A stretch of DNA of 64,000 nt from positions 17,641,001 through 17,705,000 of the forward strand of contig NC_091094.1 in the NCBI RefSeq assembly GCF_024713975.1, in the 5' to 3' direction. Source of the stretch: Paralichthys olivaceus. Taxonomy: Eukaryota; Chordata; Actinopteri; Pleuronectiformes; Paralichthyidae. The notes beneath the pieces are model-generated. The model had not been told where the DNA came from. It made no database searches and saw only the letters and a list, made by a program, of their open reading frames with translations. The translations under genes and the position numbers were made by a program. Of this stretch, positions 50,198 through 62,140 are shown piece after piece (position 1 is the first letter of the stretch; each line of letters opens with the position of its first letter).

Positions 50198-51300
50198 AGC
50201 CAACACATGGTCACATATCCTGGAGGAGCATGATCGAAAGTCACTATACTCGCCCCCTATTTATCAGGGGTGTATCTAAAAAGTTTAAACTAATATGAGA
50301 GGAATGATGGGTTGACGTGCTTGATTGTCATCCAGTACTCCAGATATGTGCAAAATATTTGGCCTCGGTGCATTACCACTCTTTTCTGTCAACGTCTCAC
50401 TCTCTTTCTCTCTCTGTCTCCATTTCGTTCTAGTATTTTCATTCATCTGTAATTACACTTGAAGCAACCCATTTGTAATGCATAATTTTACATTAAAGGT
50501 AACTTGATGTTGTGATGGCAAGAATCTTTTGGTTTCCTGGAATCTACTCTATCGACAACCACAAGACTATATGAAGAAAGTGTTTGGAAGGATTGGGGAT
50601 GAAAAGTGTCTATACAAACCATCAGCATATGCTCTATATTGTCTCATTTTTCAAGCATTTTCACTCTTAACCATGACCTTACAATTGTTGCTGTCATTAA
50701 TGGTTATTTCCTATGTGACTACAAATGTAATAGGGTCAATATTGTTGCACTCTTGGTCGTATATTATATTTTTATACAGCATATTTATTAGATAGTGTTA
50801 AGCACCTCATTTCACGAGCAAATTTGAACACAGACTGAGATCTATAAAGCCCCTTAATCTTAAAAAATCTTGCAAAGCCTATGATTTCTGGGAAAAAGAA
50901 CATTATAAAAATGTAATCTTTGAGCTTTCTCTCTTTCCCCTGATTTATACAAAGGACAGTGCAACTATCGTGCCCCTTTGTTTACAAAAAAAATAAAAGC
51001 ATTGTGTGCACACTCAAACACAGTGTTCACTCCAAGTTCCTTCGTCTTATTGGCTTTGTTGTTTTTTACTTTTAAATGAGGCTTTTGTTCTGTAGCTGTT
51101 GCCTACAAAAGAAAAGCCTGATTTCTGGTTTGTCTTCTACTTAACTGATGATCTATAGGTAACAAAGATTTAACAAGAAAAAGAAACATTGACAGCAAAA
51201 CAATTTGTAACTTTTTCACTCAAAAACTTTACATTGTACACAAAAAACTCAAGGATGTTTTTTAAGACAGGGAATTACTGCATGAATAAAATAAAGAAAT
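50198..51300 (+). other. wdr77: wdr77 3' UTR and intergenic
   Basis: Non-coding after the TAG stop. ATTAAA at about 50495 and AATAAA at about 50990 and 51289 are candidate polyadenylation signals. No further exon was recognised. Confidence 0.55.
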
Positions 51301-51399
51301 AGCTTGGCAACATTTCATGTAGATGAATAACTAATTTACTTCATGACCAATATATCTTAAATATTTTTGATTACGTAACCTCAACATGCAGAGTGGGGT

Positions 51400-52124
51400 C
51401 CATAGGTTTTCAACCTCACTGTTTATTCAGCATTTCACAATATCTAAGTTCTACATTAATCGAATACAAACATGTACAAGAATAACACACAATATAAAAC
51501 AGATATTTAACCATAGCAAATAACATTTATACAAATGTAAGAACATCAACCCAATGAGAAACAATCCTACTGAGAGATCAGCATGCTCCGACACTCACTC
51601 AGCTTTGCTCCAGTGGATCTATGTAATTTACATGTAACAGTGGAAGAACATTGCACTTATCGGATATGCAATTACTGCGCAAGCCACAATAATTCTGTTG
51701 TACATTATTATTGTATTTTACAATCAGGAATCTCAAATCTATGAATGATTTATTGAATTTACTGTATAACGTAGATTTAAGTTTAAAGCAGTGAATAACT
51801 TAAGCATTAAGCATTTTGTTAATAGATTTTTCTCATACTATGTATATTACCCATAAGGCATAGAGATTTATTGTATGACAGTGACACTGTGTCCTTTGAA
51901 AATTGAGTAATACTTATAGATAACATCTTTCATAACTGAGCAGACATACTCGAAACTATTAAGAGACATTCTGAACATATTTACCGAACACATTCATGTC
52001 ACTCATTTGATCAAAGTGCTTTTTCCCCATTGTACAAACTCCTGCTAATGCAAAATCACATTATATATTCACATGTAATGGTTATTGCATTAATGTGTCT
52101 AATTTCTACATATTTTGAAGATTC
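51400..52124 (-). other. c6orf132: 3' UTR of the C6orf132 homologue
   Basis: AT-rich sequence after the stop codon at 52125-52127. A - strand AATAAA (complement TTTATT at about 51422) is a candidate cleavage signal. The gene is convergent with wdr77. Confidence 0.5.
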
Positions 52125-55100
52125 CTATTTAAAAATGGGGGTGATAGGCTGTTTGGTTCCAGGCCGAACTGTAAAGGTCATACCATACTGATGTTTTGAT
52201 CGTCCATTACTGAAAAAGAAAAAGACATTTGGGATTATGAGTTGCTTCTGCACCTAAATATTGGGCATCAAGTTAAAAAGAGAATGCTTCAGGATTAAGC
52301 ACTAGAGGTCTTACCTGGTGGGAACTTTCAGCGAGGAGGTCTCCTGATACTTTTTGGTCACTTTATTCTGTAATTCCTGCATGTCTAATGTTGCTGTTTT
52401 GTTGACTACGGGGTTACTCTTGCTCTGCAGAGTGGCTCTGGGAACAACAGGGATTTTATTGTACTCATCAGACAGGGGGGCGCCCCAGTCATCAGAACTG
52501 GATTCTGCCTCTGTCGTTGGGGCCATTTTGTGGTCCATTTCCGACATCTTCTTTTGTAAGATGCTCAGGAGTGTGGCCTGACTGGGAGAAAGACTGGACG
52601 GTGGCTGAGTAGGGACCACTTGGGGTTTTGGTTTGACATCAATGTTAGGAGGTGGGAGTTTTGGAGCTACTGGGGGTGCAGGTTTTGAAAAAGGGGGTAG
52701 AACTGGAGCTGGAGGAGGGAGGTTCACGGGTGGTGCTGGTAGCTTTTTCATAGGAGGGAGGCTCACGGGTGGTGCTGGTAGCTTTTTCATAGGAGGCTCA
52801 GGTGGAGGGATGGAAGGATGAGGCTCCATAAACACTTCTAAATCATCAAACTCTGGAGGAGGAGGGAGTAATGGCAAACCTAACTCCACTTGATTAACCT
52901 CAGGTTGTGCAGATCGAGTTTTAGGGAGTGTTTGCTCTCCATTGTGTTTCAGCCCAACCTGGTCGGTTGCTCGTGCGTTTGCAGCTGCTGTGATCCTATT
53001 TAGAGCTGGACTGGTAGAGTGCACCTGATCCCTGACCAATGCAAGGCTGCTAGATTTTTCAGGAGGTTTCGTTTTTTGTTCAATCGGAATGGCAGACTCT
53101 AGCCTGTCCTCTAGTCTTTCTTGAGATGTAAGAGAAGAGGATGAGCTTGACCTTGGGATGACAACAAAGGAATTGGGACTTGAGTCGATTGGGTAAATGC
53201 TTGTGCTCGGTTGCTCATTGTTCTTGGCACTGTTTTCCCGTGACAGAGAATGGGTTGGTCTGTGTTTCTCTCTTTCTTTGGCTGCCATTAAAAGAGCCAG
53301 GGGGGACGCTGCAGGTCCTTCTCGTGCCCCATTTGTTTCACTACTCTTCAGATTGCGCAGTTTTCGATCTAATAAGGGACTAAATCTATGACCTTGACTT
53401 GGAGATTCTTCCAATGTGTCCTTGCTAGTCTTTGAATACACATGAGAACTGTTCACTTTCAGAAGCTGTGGTGACGTCCGAGGGAGAGTCTGGAGAGGTT
53501 TGGTTACTATCGTCTGTGCAGAAACTATCCCTTTTTTAGTCTCCTTGTTTGATGCAGGAAGGGACGGTGGAGGAAGGGACGATGGAGGAAGGGACGATGG
53601 AGGAAGGGACGATGGAGAGGGCTGCGTAGTTTGTAAGTTCTCCTTAGACGCCTGTGCTTCTCTGGAAACCGGTGTAGTTGGTGTAGAGACTTTCCTATCC
53701 ACCTGGGCACGCACTGGGGCAGACTTAACAGAGCCAGATTCTTCCAGGAGTAACATCTGCTTGGGTCTCTGGTCATGACCGTTATACCCGCTGAGAATTG
53801 AGTGCTGAGGAACAGTGAAAAGCTTTGCTGTGTTTTGGGGATTAAAGGTGGAACGTGTGGGTGTCTGCTCAGGGGGAGGTGGGGCAGGAGTCTGTGGCGG
53901 GAGGTCAAGGTTGGAGATGGAGGACAGTCTAATGGGCTTTGGAGGTGGTGGCTTCAAAGTTTTGTGTTGCTTTTCAGGGGGCTGCGCAGGGGCAAAGTTT
54001 GGAGGCTCAGGAATTTTGGCTGGTGGTGAACTTAGAAAGGATGAGGCAGAGCCAGAAGAGCAAGTAGATGGAGGCTTTGGTGGAGCCATTGGTGGTGGTT
54101 TTAAAACAGCGAAATCCTCCTCCATAGAAGGTGTCAGTGGAGTCGGTTTTGGTGCGTAGAGGTCCAGACTGTTAAGGTCACCCATGAAGTCTGGGGGAGG
54201 AGGGATAAAGGTCCCTGGAGGAGGTGGTGGTGCAATAGAGGGAGGAGGTGGAACAAATATTTCCCCCTCCACGAGGTCAGGCATAGATATAACAGATCCA
54301 TTGGACAACCTATCTTCCCCCACTGTGAAAGAAGAGAGAGATCTGATTAAATGTCAGCATTGCTGGAGAACTTCAGTGATTAACATGTGCCTCTACCCGA
54401 AGTTTAGATTTACATACAAGTATTAAGAACTAAGTAAGATACATTTAATATGTCAACATGATAAATACAATAAAGAAATACATCGAAATTCCTACAATGA
54501 CTCTGGATACAAGGATCACTTGTCTGTAGCAATTCTAATAAAAGTAGAATCTTAAATTCGCTGAAAAACAAGTATAAAGCCTGATTAACAAGTACGATAA
54601 GAATCTCACTTAAATTCAGTTGCTTACACCTCAAATTAAATGAAACAAAATCCACTTCTTTCAGAAATTCCCACACTCCCATTATGTAAATATGCTTGCC
54701 AGCCAGTAAAGCTATTCCAGAATTCAGGGGGATTATTGAGAAATTCCCTGGGTAAACATTTACCTGCTCCACATTTTAAAGCCTTTATGTAGCCATTCTG
54801 TTTGATGTGATCGAGCAACTGACTCCGAGTTGTGGCACCACAAACTGTCTGGCTCTTCCAGAGTGTATGTCAAAGATTCCTAAACCTAAAGTACATATCG
54901 GGTTGTAGGACGCTCACCTGAGCCATTGGCCTTTAGACCATTGACAGGGGGAAGGAGAGGGACTTTGGGTGTTGGGACAGCAAACCCTTGAAAACTATCA
55001 GATGACTGTGAGGGGGAAACGGAAACACAAGAAACAAAGCACAGTTCAAGAACAGATAAAACAAACTCTTTGTAAAACTTTGTGGAGGAACTGAAAAGAG

Positions 55101-58099
55101 ATTTTTTTTTTTACTACTCAGTCCTGGAGTGAACAAACCAGTTTTCAGCTACTGCTGAGCTCAATGTTCCCTGAAAGCTGGTTAGAACATACAATACTCA
55201 TTACATCATTAGTATCAATAGAAAAAAAGTTGCTTCTGAATCATTACATTTTTTCTATGCATGAGCCCGAGTGTACAGCAGTTCACAGCCCTTTTAACAA
55301 ATAGTTTTAAATTAAACCTGTAAAAATAAGCATTGCACTGAAGACAATACAATATAATCTAACTAGTGTTTCACAGTGTGTGCATTTTTTATATGTTTTA
55401 ATGCTAATTTCCAGGATTCGTCACAATGAAAGCAGAGGTCACACATTATTAAGCAATATTTTTTTCTACATCACACTTTCACATACCATGCTCATGATGA
55501 GTACTGGGTGAATCAGAGGATACACCTATTATTCATCATGTTGTCTAGTGTTAAGTAGGCCTGGCTGAGATAATGTTAGGTTGTCACTTAGATATGTGTC
55601 CATGTGTGTGTGTTTGTGTGCATCTCAGAGTTCCAAATGAGGGAGAGAGCGATGGAGAGATTTCCTGTTTTAACAGCAGCAACGCCATCAATGGCAAACA
55701 CACTGTGTTGACACAATACAAGTCCATGAGATTTAACAGGGTATTTGCCCTTCAAAGGACAGAAAATCATTTCAACAGCACAACATCTTTTACTGCGGTG
55801 ACTCTTGGTTCTAATCTGTCGTTGGCCCTTTGATTCATATACTTATACAATAACAAAGCATTAATCTCACACTAGTTTCACTTTAAGATACTGTCAAATC
55901 GAATAGGCTGGTGATGATATAATGATAGGGACATAATAATGTAAAGTAACTCGAATTCCAAATAAAAACTGTTCTCGTGCAATCACACTTTCCAAAAACG
56001 TTTCAGGTAAGTCAGTTGGATGTTTAACTGACATTAAACATAGACTTATAACTACTCCCTCTTTCCTTTAAATCAAAGTATAATTCTTGTAAAAGTATTT
56101 ACACTGCACCTCAGGCCGAGGGTGTGTCACTAAAGATGGCTTATGATCCAGTTTGATTTCATCTGTTTGTTCCTTGTGTAATGACTCACATTCATCTGTC
56201 GCAGCAGACTTAAGCTGTCCTGCCCATGTGCTGCTGGGTGTGCCACATCCAGCACATGCCACAGACACATTCACTGAACACTCCCAACTGAGGTGTGTGA
56301 ACCGGGGCAGGGAGACGAGCTCTTTGTTTATATCTGCACCATCATGGTGTTGTGAGTGAAGGTAAATCCATGCAAACCACATAAAAGCTTCCATGTTAGC
56401 AGGTGCACAGCATCTTAATACCCTTGTGATACACAGTGTGGGAAGTGAAATTACAAATATCACAGTATAAAGATACTGTGTTACAAAATAAACACTTTCA
56501 TTCAAATTTAGCATCAGCTTAATGCACTGGGCTGTTTCAACAGCAAAGGATCTTATAATGCTGTAGAATACCCCCCATGATTGTTCTTCTGTACAACTGA
56601 CACTACTGCTACTACACACTAAATTGGGTACAAATTCCTAATATAGGTTCAAAGTTTAGGAATAACTGGTTTAATCTTTAACAATGTGCTTTATTTCACC
56701 AGCTTATAATATACTGTAATGCAAAACCCTCATCTGATAAAAAAAAAAAAATTGCTATAACCATCTGGTCAAGTAAAATATTGAAAGAGGAGTAGACGTG
56801 ATAAGCAGCAATACATGGAAACACTCCTGTAGACTACAGGTAACTCAAACTCATACCTGAGTGCAGTACTTAAAGGTAAAGATGCTGAGATATGTTCTCC
56901 CTCTTTCAATCATTGTCAGTGACTTTAGTTGTTTCTGTTAAATATTTTAATGACGTACTAACTTGCTATTATTATTTAGTCCATTTCCTAATTTAAATGT
57001 TCCATTTTTAAACTTTTATCAATGATTCTTGCTTTTGAAATATTATTTCACTATTTCCTATGCTGCACCATGAACTGCAGAACAGCAGACCAACATGATA
57101 ATATCATTGTATGGTACACCAGTCACTACCATATTCCATATATTTCGAAGAAACAGTGCAGTTCTGCTGATGCCTTAAGGTTAAGGTACCTTAAGGTAAG
57201 TATTCTGTACATTGGTAAACCACATACAGACAGACACATATCCAAATTCAACATAAGAGACTCTGATAAATGTGAATATCTACAGTATATGGACCACATT
57301 TACTTCACTGGAGTACTCACAGCGTGATGCTTGACTGTGGGTCTGGCCCGCACACTGGCAGTCCCTGACTCAGGGATCGCTGGTGAGGACAGCACCAACT
57401 CCACATTGTCTGAGGAAATAGAAAAATCTGAGCATTATTATCCAATGTCAGACATCAAAGCAAGTTTCGACGGATCATTTTAGCAGTTTCTGTTCAAAGC
57501 ACCGTGAATCATTTGGTGAGAAAGGACATATGATGGGGGCAGTAACCCGTGGTAACCCTTCAAAACTGCTTTTTACTGTCCAACTGTGCATTGTCCTCTA
57601 GGATTAGTACATTCTGCTCATTGTGCACGTAATGACATACCAGAGTGGACTCTTAGAGGCTGTCAGTCAAGATAATAATCTACCGTGTTATCTCATGTGC
57701 TGTTATGGCTTTGTTGTTGACGATTGAATTGTTATTAGTTACACAGGTGAAATCTTTATTCACATTCCACTATTGTGTTGAAGAGAAACCTCAATTACAA
57801 GTGAACGCAACTACAGAAACGCAACTTGTAGAATATACAACAATGATGTCCAAATAGAAATAGTGCCTGTTGAGAAGCTTCACTCATTCAACATTGACTT
57901 AAAGGAATTAATGTAGATTTTTGGTAAATTAGTAAATACTAGTTATTTTCATTTTCAATCTTCATGAACTGAATTCTATATAGTTGAATTTTGTTTAAAA
58001 TAAAATGCATCACTTGACAGCTTAACAGCGATATTCCAATGCATTTAATATAGTAAACATTCATATTATAATTTAAAGTTAACATATTTAGACATTGTA

Positions 58100-58140
<41 letters not shown>

Positions 58141-59625
58141 TCTTAACACATTTATGCTTTGTTAATATGTTCATATGTTGTACTGATATCTATATATTGT
58201 TAACATTGTGCTAAAAGACATGTTAACTGATAAAATCCGAGGTTACTGAGGTTGGTTGGAGACATTGAGAAGTCACACATTCCTTTGCTGTCTCCAGCGT
58301 CGCTCATGTTGTTTGTTCAATCAGTGACACATGAAAGACGTTTGTCACTGAGAGTCACTTAGTCTACACGTTCTGTCAGCCTTTACTTTTATAATGTCAG
58401 AATAAAGAGCAACCAAAGGGCTTGACATTAAAAACCAATTCCAAACCACATTCTTTATTTTGTTAAGCAGTATGACAATATCTTAAGTCTAAACATATGA
58501 AAAGATTTAACCACTATAACCAAATTATTAGCTTCCTTGTTGTGCACCTGTCTGATTTAAATAGACAAATGGTCACGCTGGATATTTGCATAGAAGTTGC
58601 CTTCATTTCCTGAACTCGCCAGTAGAATGGAAAAATGTCCTGTGGACTGAGCAGTTTAGCAGGAAGCTTATACCAACATGCATGGTTCACTTAAAGGTTG
58701 TCTTCTCCTGAGGCTTCATTGAACTTAAAGTGGTAGGGCTTTTGTTTTTTGATTGTTAATGTTGAGTGAATGCAGGGGTATATTTCAAATTATTATTGAG
58801 TTCATCTCAAGACTTTCTGGTGCAAATACTTTACTTTGATTTTGATAAATACTTTGGTTCTCATCCCTGAAACAATATATTATCGAAGTGTTTAAACAGA
58901 AGTAGTGTGATTTTGGATTTCATCATGATCTTCCAGCCCCATCGTAACATCTTCTGACTATTTCATCTGTAATATAAAATACATAATAAATCACCACTAG
59001 ATAATTATTTTGTTATGAATCTGAGATTATTGCTAATTTATATTCACATAAAGCACAACTAAAAAATATGTGTAAAAAGGCTGTAATTACATGATTCCAA
59101 CATCATCATATTGTATCTTCAGAAATATTCAGTAACACATGTTTTCTCTTTTCGGTCCACTGCACCTGAATCCCTTCTTTAACTGAAGTCTTATTAAGAC
59201 AGTGTATATACAGACAGAGGCCAGAGGGGAGGGGACAGGTCAGTGTGAAATCAGATAGGGTCATTCAGATGTAGACTGAACATCATAAAGAACAGGTTTT
59301 TCATGGCTGAATCACACACCCATGGTGAGACCTGACATTTCAGTGTAACATTGCTGAGGTTTCCTTAATGGGCCACTAATACCATTAGTTGTAATGAAGT
59401 CTACATGTAGAGTGAACTTTGACGCACTGGTCCATGGATGTCACCAAGTACAAAGGTCGTGTTAGTCTTCAGCAAAAGGTTCGTGTAAACAGGCTAAACT
59501 CATTTTACTGTAATAACCCAACAGGCCCCGAGAGAAAAACACTCACCCATGTCCTTGATCTGGACATTGGTGTCGAAAAGAGACCGGTTCTTCCGACCCA
59601 GAAAATGCAGCGGTCCTCTCTTCAT
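52125..59625 (-). CDS. c6orf132: Proline-rich protein, C6orf132 homologue
   Basis: Five exons: 59547-59625 (start), 57321-57409, 54918-55005, 52315-54322, 52125-52209. Phases chain to 782 residues. Its function is not known to me. Matches to human C6orf132 recur in order: PESGTASVRARP (human ESGTATLKARP), FAVPTPKVP (LAVPTPSVP), the PPPP runs, SPLALLMAAKERE (SPMALLLAARQRA), PNSFVVIPR (PNSFTVVPK), LLPPPPEFDD (VIPPPPEFSND), and the C-terminal TFTVRPGTKQPI (TFTVRPGTRHPI). Long exon 4 is low-complexity, rich in Pro, Ser and Lys, with poly-Pro stretches that could bind profilin, SH3 or EVH1 domains (inference). It has tandem repeats: four SSLPP units (about 53560-53615) and two PPMKKLPAPPV units (about 52728-52800). 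No folded domain or membrane segment is visible. Confidence 0.87.
54764..54844 (-). other. c6orf132: Candidate in-phase cassette exon of the C6orf132 homologue
   Basis: An 81-base open segment is preceded by CCAGACAG and followed by GTAAAT on the - strand. If spliced between exons 54918-55005 and 52315-54322 it keeps the frame and adds 27 residues, including RSQLLDHIKQNGYIKALKCG, which looks protein-like and not proline-rich. Human C6orf132 has no obvious counterpart at this point, so it is a prediction only. Confidence 0.45.
57410..59546 (-). other. c6orf132: Intron 1 of the C6orf132 homologue
   Basis: About 2.1 kb between the first two coding exons. It contains an (AT)n tract at 58103-58136. 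No exon-like open frame was found. Confidence 0.65.
58103..58136. repeat. (AT)n microsatellite
   Basis: About 17 AT units in intron 1 of the C6orf132 homologue. Confidence 0.95.
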
Positions 59626-59859
59626 GGTGATCGATCGGTTTGACGTGTAGACGCGACTGGTGCAGGTTCAGCTGGAGACTAACGAGGCATTTCTGATGAG
59701 CTGGTAAATCCTCGGTAAAGCTCAGGTGAGTCTCTGCGTCAGGTGCGCCTCCGGACTGCAGGTGAACCTGACTGCTCCGTCTGGAGCGATCGTTCCCGGA
59801 CAAGCAAAGAAAATGGAGCTAACTCCGCCTCCTCCCTGCTTCCACTGTGCCTCCCTGTG

Positions 59860-59902
59860 TGTGTGTGTGCGTGTGTGTTCACTCCCCACAGGTGAGGCCT
59901 CC

Positions 59903-59936
<34 letters not shown>

Positions 59937-60059
59937 TGTCTGTCTGTGTGTGTGTGTGTGTGTGTCTGTCTGTCTGTCTGTCTGTCTGTGTGTGTGTGTG
60001 TGTTCACTCCCCACAGGTTAGGCCTCCTCTGTGTGTGTGTGTGTGTCTGTCTGTCTGTC

Positions 60060-60099
<40 letters not shown>

Positions 60100-60143
60100 C
60101 ACTCCCCACAGGTGAGGCCTCCTCTGTGTGTGTGTCTGTCTGT

Positions 60144-60202
<59 letters not shown>

Positions 60203-60226
60203 CCCTCCCAACAGGTGAGGCCTCCT

Positions 60227-60263
<37 letters not shown>

Positions 60264-60358
60264 CACTCCCCACAGATGAGGCCTCTCCTGTGTGTGTGTG
60301 TGTGTCTGTCTGTGTGTGTGTGTGTGTGTGTGTGTTCACTCCCAACAGGTGAGGCCTC

Positions 60359-60435
<77 letters not shown>

Positions 60436-60458
60436 CACTCCCCACAGGTGAGGCCTCT

Positions 60459-60492
<34 letters not shown>
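59860..60492. repeat. Composite minisatellite of (TG)n/(TCTG)n with a 25-base island
   Basis: Seven islands of the form TTCACTCCCCACAGGTGAGG plus CCTCC begin at about 59878, 60003, 60098, 60201, 60262, 60335 and 60434. They are separated by 35-110 bases of TG and TCTG repeats. Islands differ by single bases (CAACAG, CAGGTTAGG, CAGATGAGG). The array lies directly upstream of the C6orf132 homologue promoter. Long Cys-Val or His-Thr open frames here are repeat artefacts. Confidence 0.95.
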
Positions 60493-60493
<1 letters not shown>

Positions 60494-60604
60494 TCACTCC
60501 CTCTACGTCTCTTCAGCCACATTCCAGCACACACCTCACCAGCTCATTTGTTTAATTTAAGATACTGTGTCTGCTCACTGTGCTGAGGAAATGAGGCTGT
60601 GATC

Positions 60605-60629
60605 CCCATTCTCATCCTCATCCTCATCC

Positions 60630-60660
<31 letters not shown>

Positions 60661-60716
60661 CATCATCATCCTCATCATCCTCATCCTCATCCTCATCCTC
60701 ATCCTCATCATCATCA
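60605..60716. repeat. (CATCCT)n/(CAT)n microsatellite
   Basis: About 110 bases of interleaved CATCCT and CATCAT units, separate from the TG array. Confidence 0.95.
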
Positions 60717-60719
60717 CTT

Positions 60720-61818
60720 CAGACACTGAATGGCTCAAGGTTATATGCATTCCACAGACAGACAGACAGACGTCTGTGGAATTAGTAGGTAGATGTTCAA
60801 GTTTTTTAGCACCTTGATATTTGACGTAGGTTGTCTGTGTTGTGTCTTTCAACAGGAAGTGAGATGCTGACATGATATGAGTTGGTTTATTTGGTATTGT
60901 GGCTGTAAATGTGTCATTATCACAAATAGGCAAGCCTTATCATAAAGGCTATTTTTATATAACTATTCAAAACTTGTGGTGGAAAGTTCTGCTCTTCAAT
61001 ACAGCTCTGATGGGAGTATTTCTATCTGTGCTAAATTACGTCATGTAGTTAAAACTAGGATGGTACTCAGGGTATTTTTCAAGTATGTTTGATGATAATG
61101 TCTGCATACATTTACTTAGGTAATTATCTAATTTAGAACTATTTGTGTTACAGTATTTTTATTGTATGGTAACCTACTGCTAGGTTTCCATGTTTCCTTG
61201 CCAACTATCAAGACAAAAATTCATGACCACAACCACAATATGCAAATCTCTGTTAAACCTCAGAAACGGGAAGGCTAGGCTGCAGTTTACTACAAATAAA
61301 AGAAGCTACTAATGAAACTGAAGTCAAACTATCAAAATGATAAAAAGAGGAATTTGAGGAAAACAGAGCCACCAGTCTGTGGTGGAATCTAGAATGAAGA
61401 AACATACAGGAGCATTCTGGGAGCTCAGACTCAGCCAAATGCTTCAAAACTCATTGGACAACATCTATCATTAAACAGGATAACAATCACAAACACGCTA
61501 GAGCTATTCAGGGAGCGGTAGAGGCGGAATATCTTTGATTGACAGAGAGTCCCCACTACAAGGGATTTTTTACTAAATGTGCATTTGTCCTATAACCTTT
61601 GAACCCTTATAGTTTGGGCCCAATGTGTTTAAAGTGTTATATCTTCCACACAGCTCTTTATATGTTGATGTAAATCTGCTCCAATTAGTTGAGTTAGTAC
61701 TTCAATGTTGTACCTCTACTTTTATTTCAAAGTACAGCTCAGAGCCCGAAGACCAAAAGACGTGTAACTCAAAGACAAATACTTCCCATCTCATCTATAC
61801 AGCTATTGATATTTGTTC
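60720..61818. other. No gene seen
   Basis: Apart from a short (ACAG)n run at about 60757-60771, I see no repeat family, exon or RNA gene that I can support. Confidence 0.5.
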
Positions 61819-62140
61819 ACCTCTGCCAAGTAGGTTATGTTTTCATCTGTGTTTGATTGTTTGTTATAGCACTACATAAAACTACTGGATGGATTACCAT
61901 GAAACTTAATGGAGGGATGTGTTATGTGTCACATAAGAACCCATTACATGTTGGTCCAGAACCAGATCAGGGGGCAGTTCCAGGATTTGTTATAATTGTC
62001 ATAATTTCCGAGGGAATAAATCGTGTTTCCTGATGAAAATTGAGCTGATATCTATAAGTGTGTGAAAGTGGTGCAGCTTGGTTGAATTTGACTGTTGGGC
62101 CTTGGCGGAGGAATGTGCTCTACTGAGGCCCATTCCAGTT
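61819..62140 (+). repeat. CTCTGCCAAGG-type dispersed repeat, near-complete copy
   Basis: It starts CCTCTGCCAAGTAGGTTATG. It runs through ACTACTGGATGGATTACCATGAAACTTAATGGAGGGATG-like and GAACCAGATCAGGGGGC blocks. It ends GGCCTTGGCGGAGGAATGTGC. Its two ends are partly complementary (CTCTGCCAAG against CTTGGCGGAG), so it may be a fold-back DNA element. From memory the family is widespread in fish; I do not assign a name. Confidence 0.75.

Noticed and set aside
53525-53908. 127-codon His/Leu/Pro-rich - strand open frame
   Set aside because: It is an alternative frame of exon 4 of the C6orf132 homologue, produced by its proline codon bias.
52125-54322. Formin, WASF or other named actin-regulator identity for the proline-rich gene
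   Set aside because: There is no FH2, WH2 or SHD domain. Ordered matches, above all the C-terminal TFTVRPGT, point to C6orf132.
59726-60560. Cys-Val and His-Thr rich open frames of up to 176 codons on both strands
   Set aside because: They are translations of (TG)n/(CA)n repeats, which lack stops in most frames.
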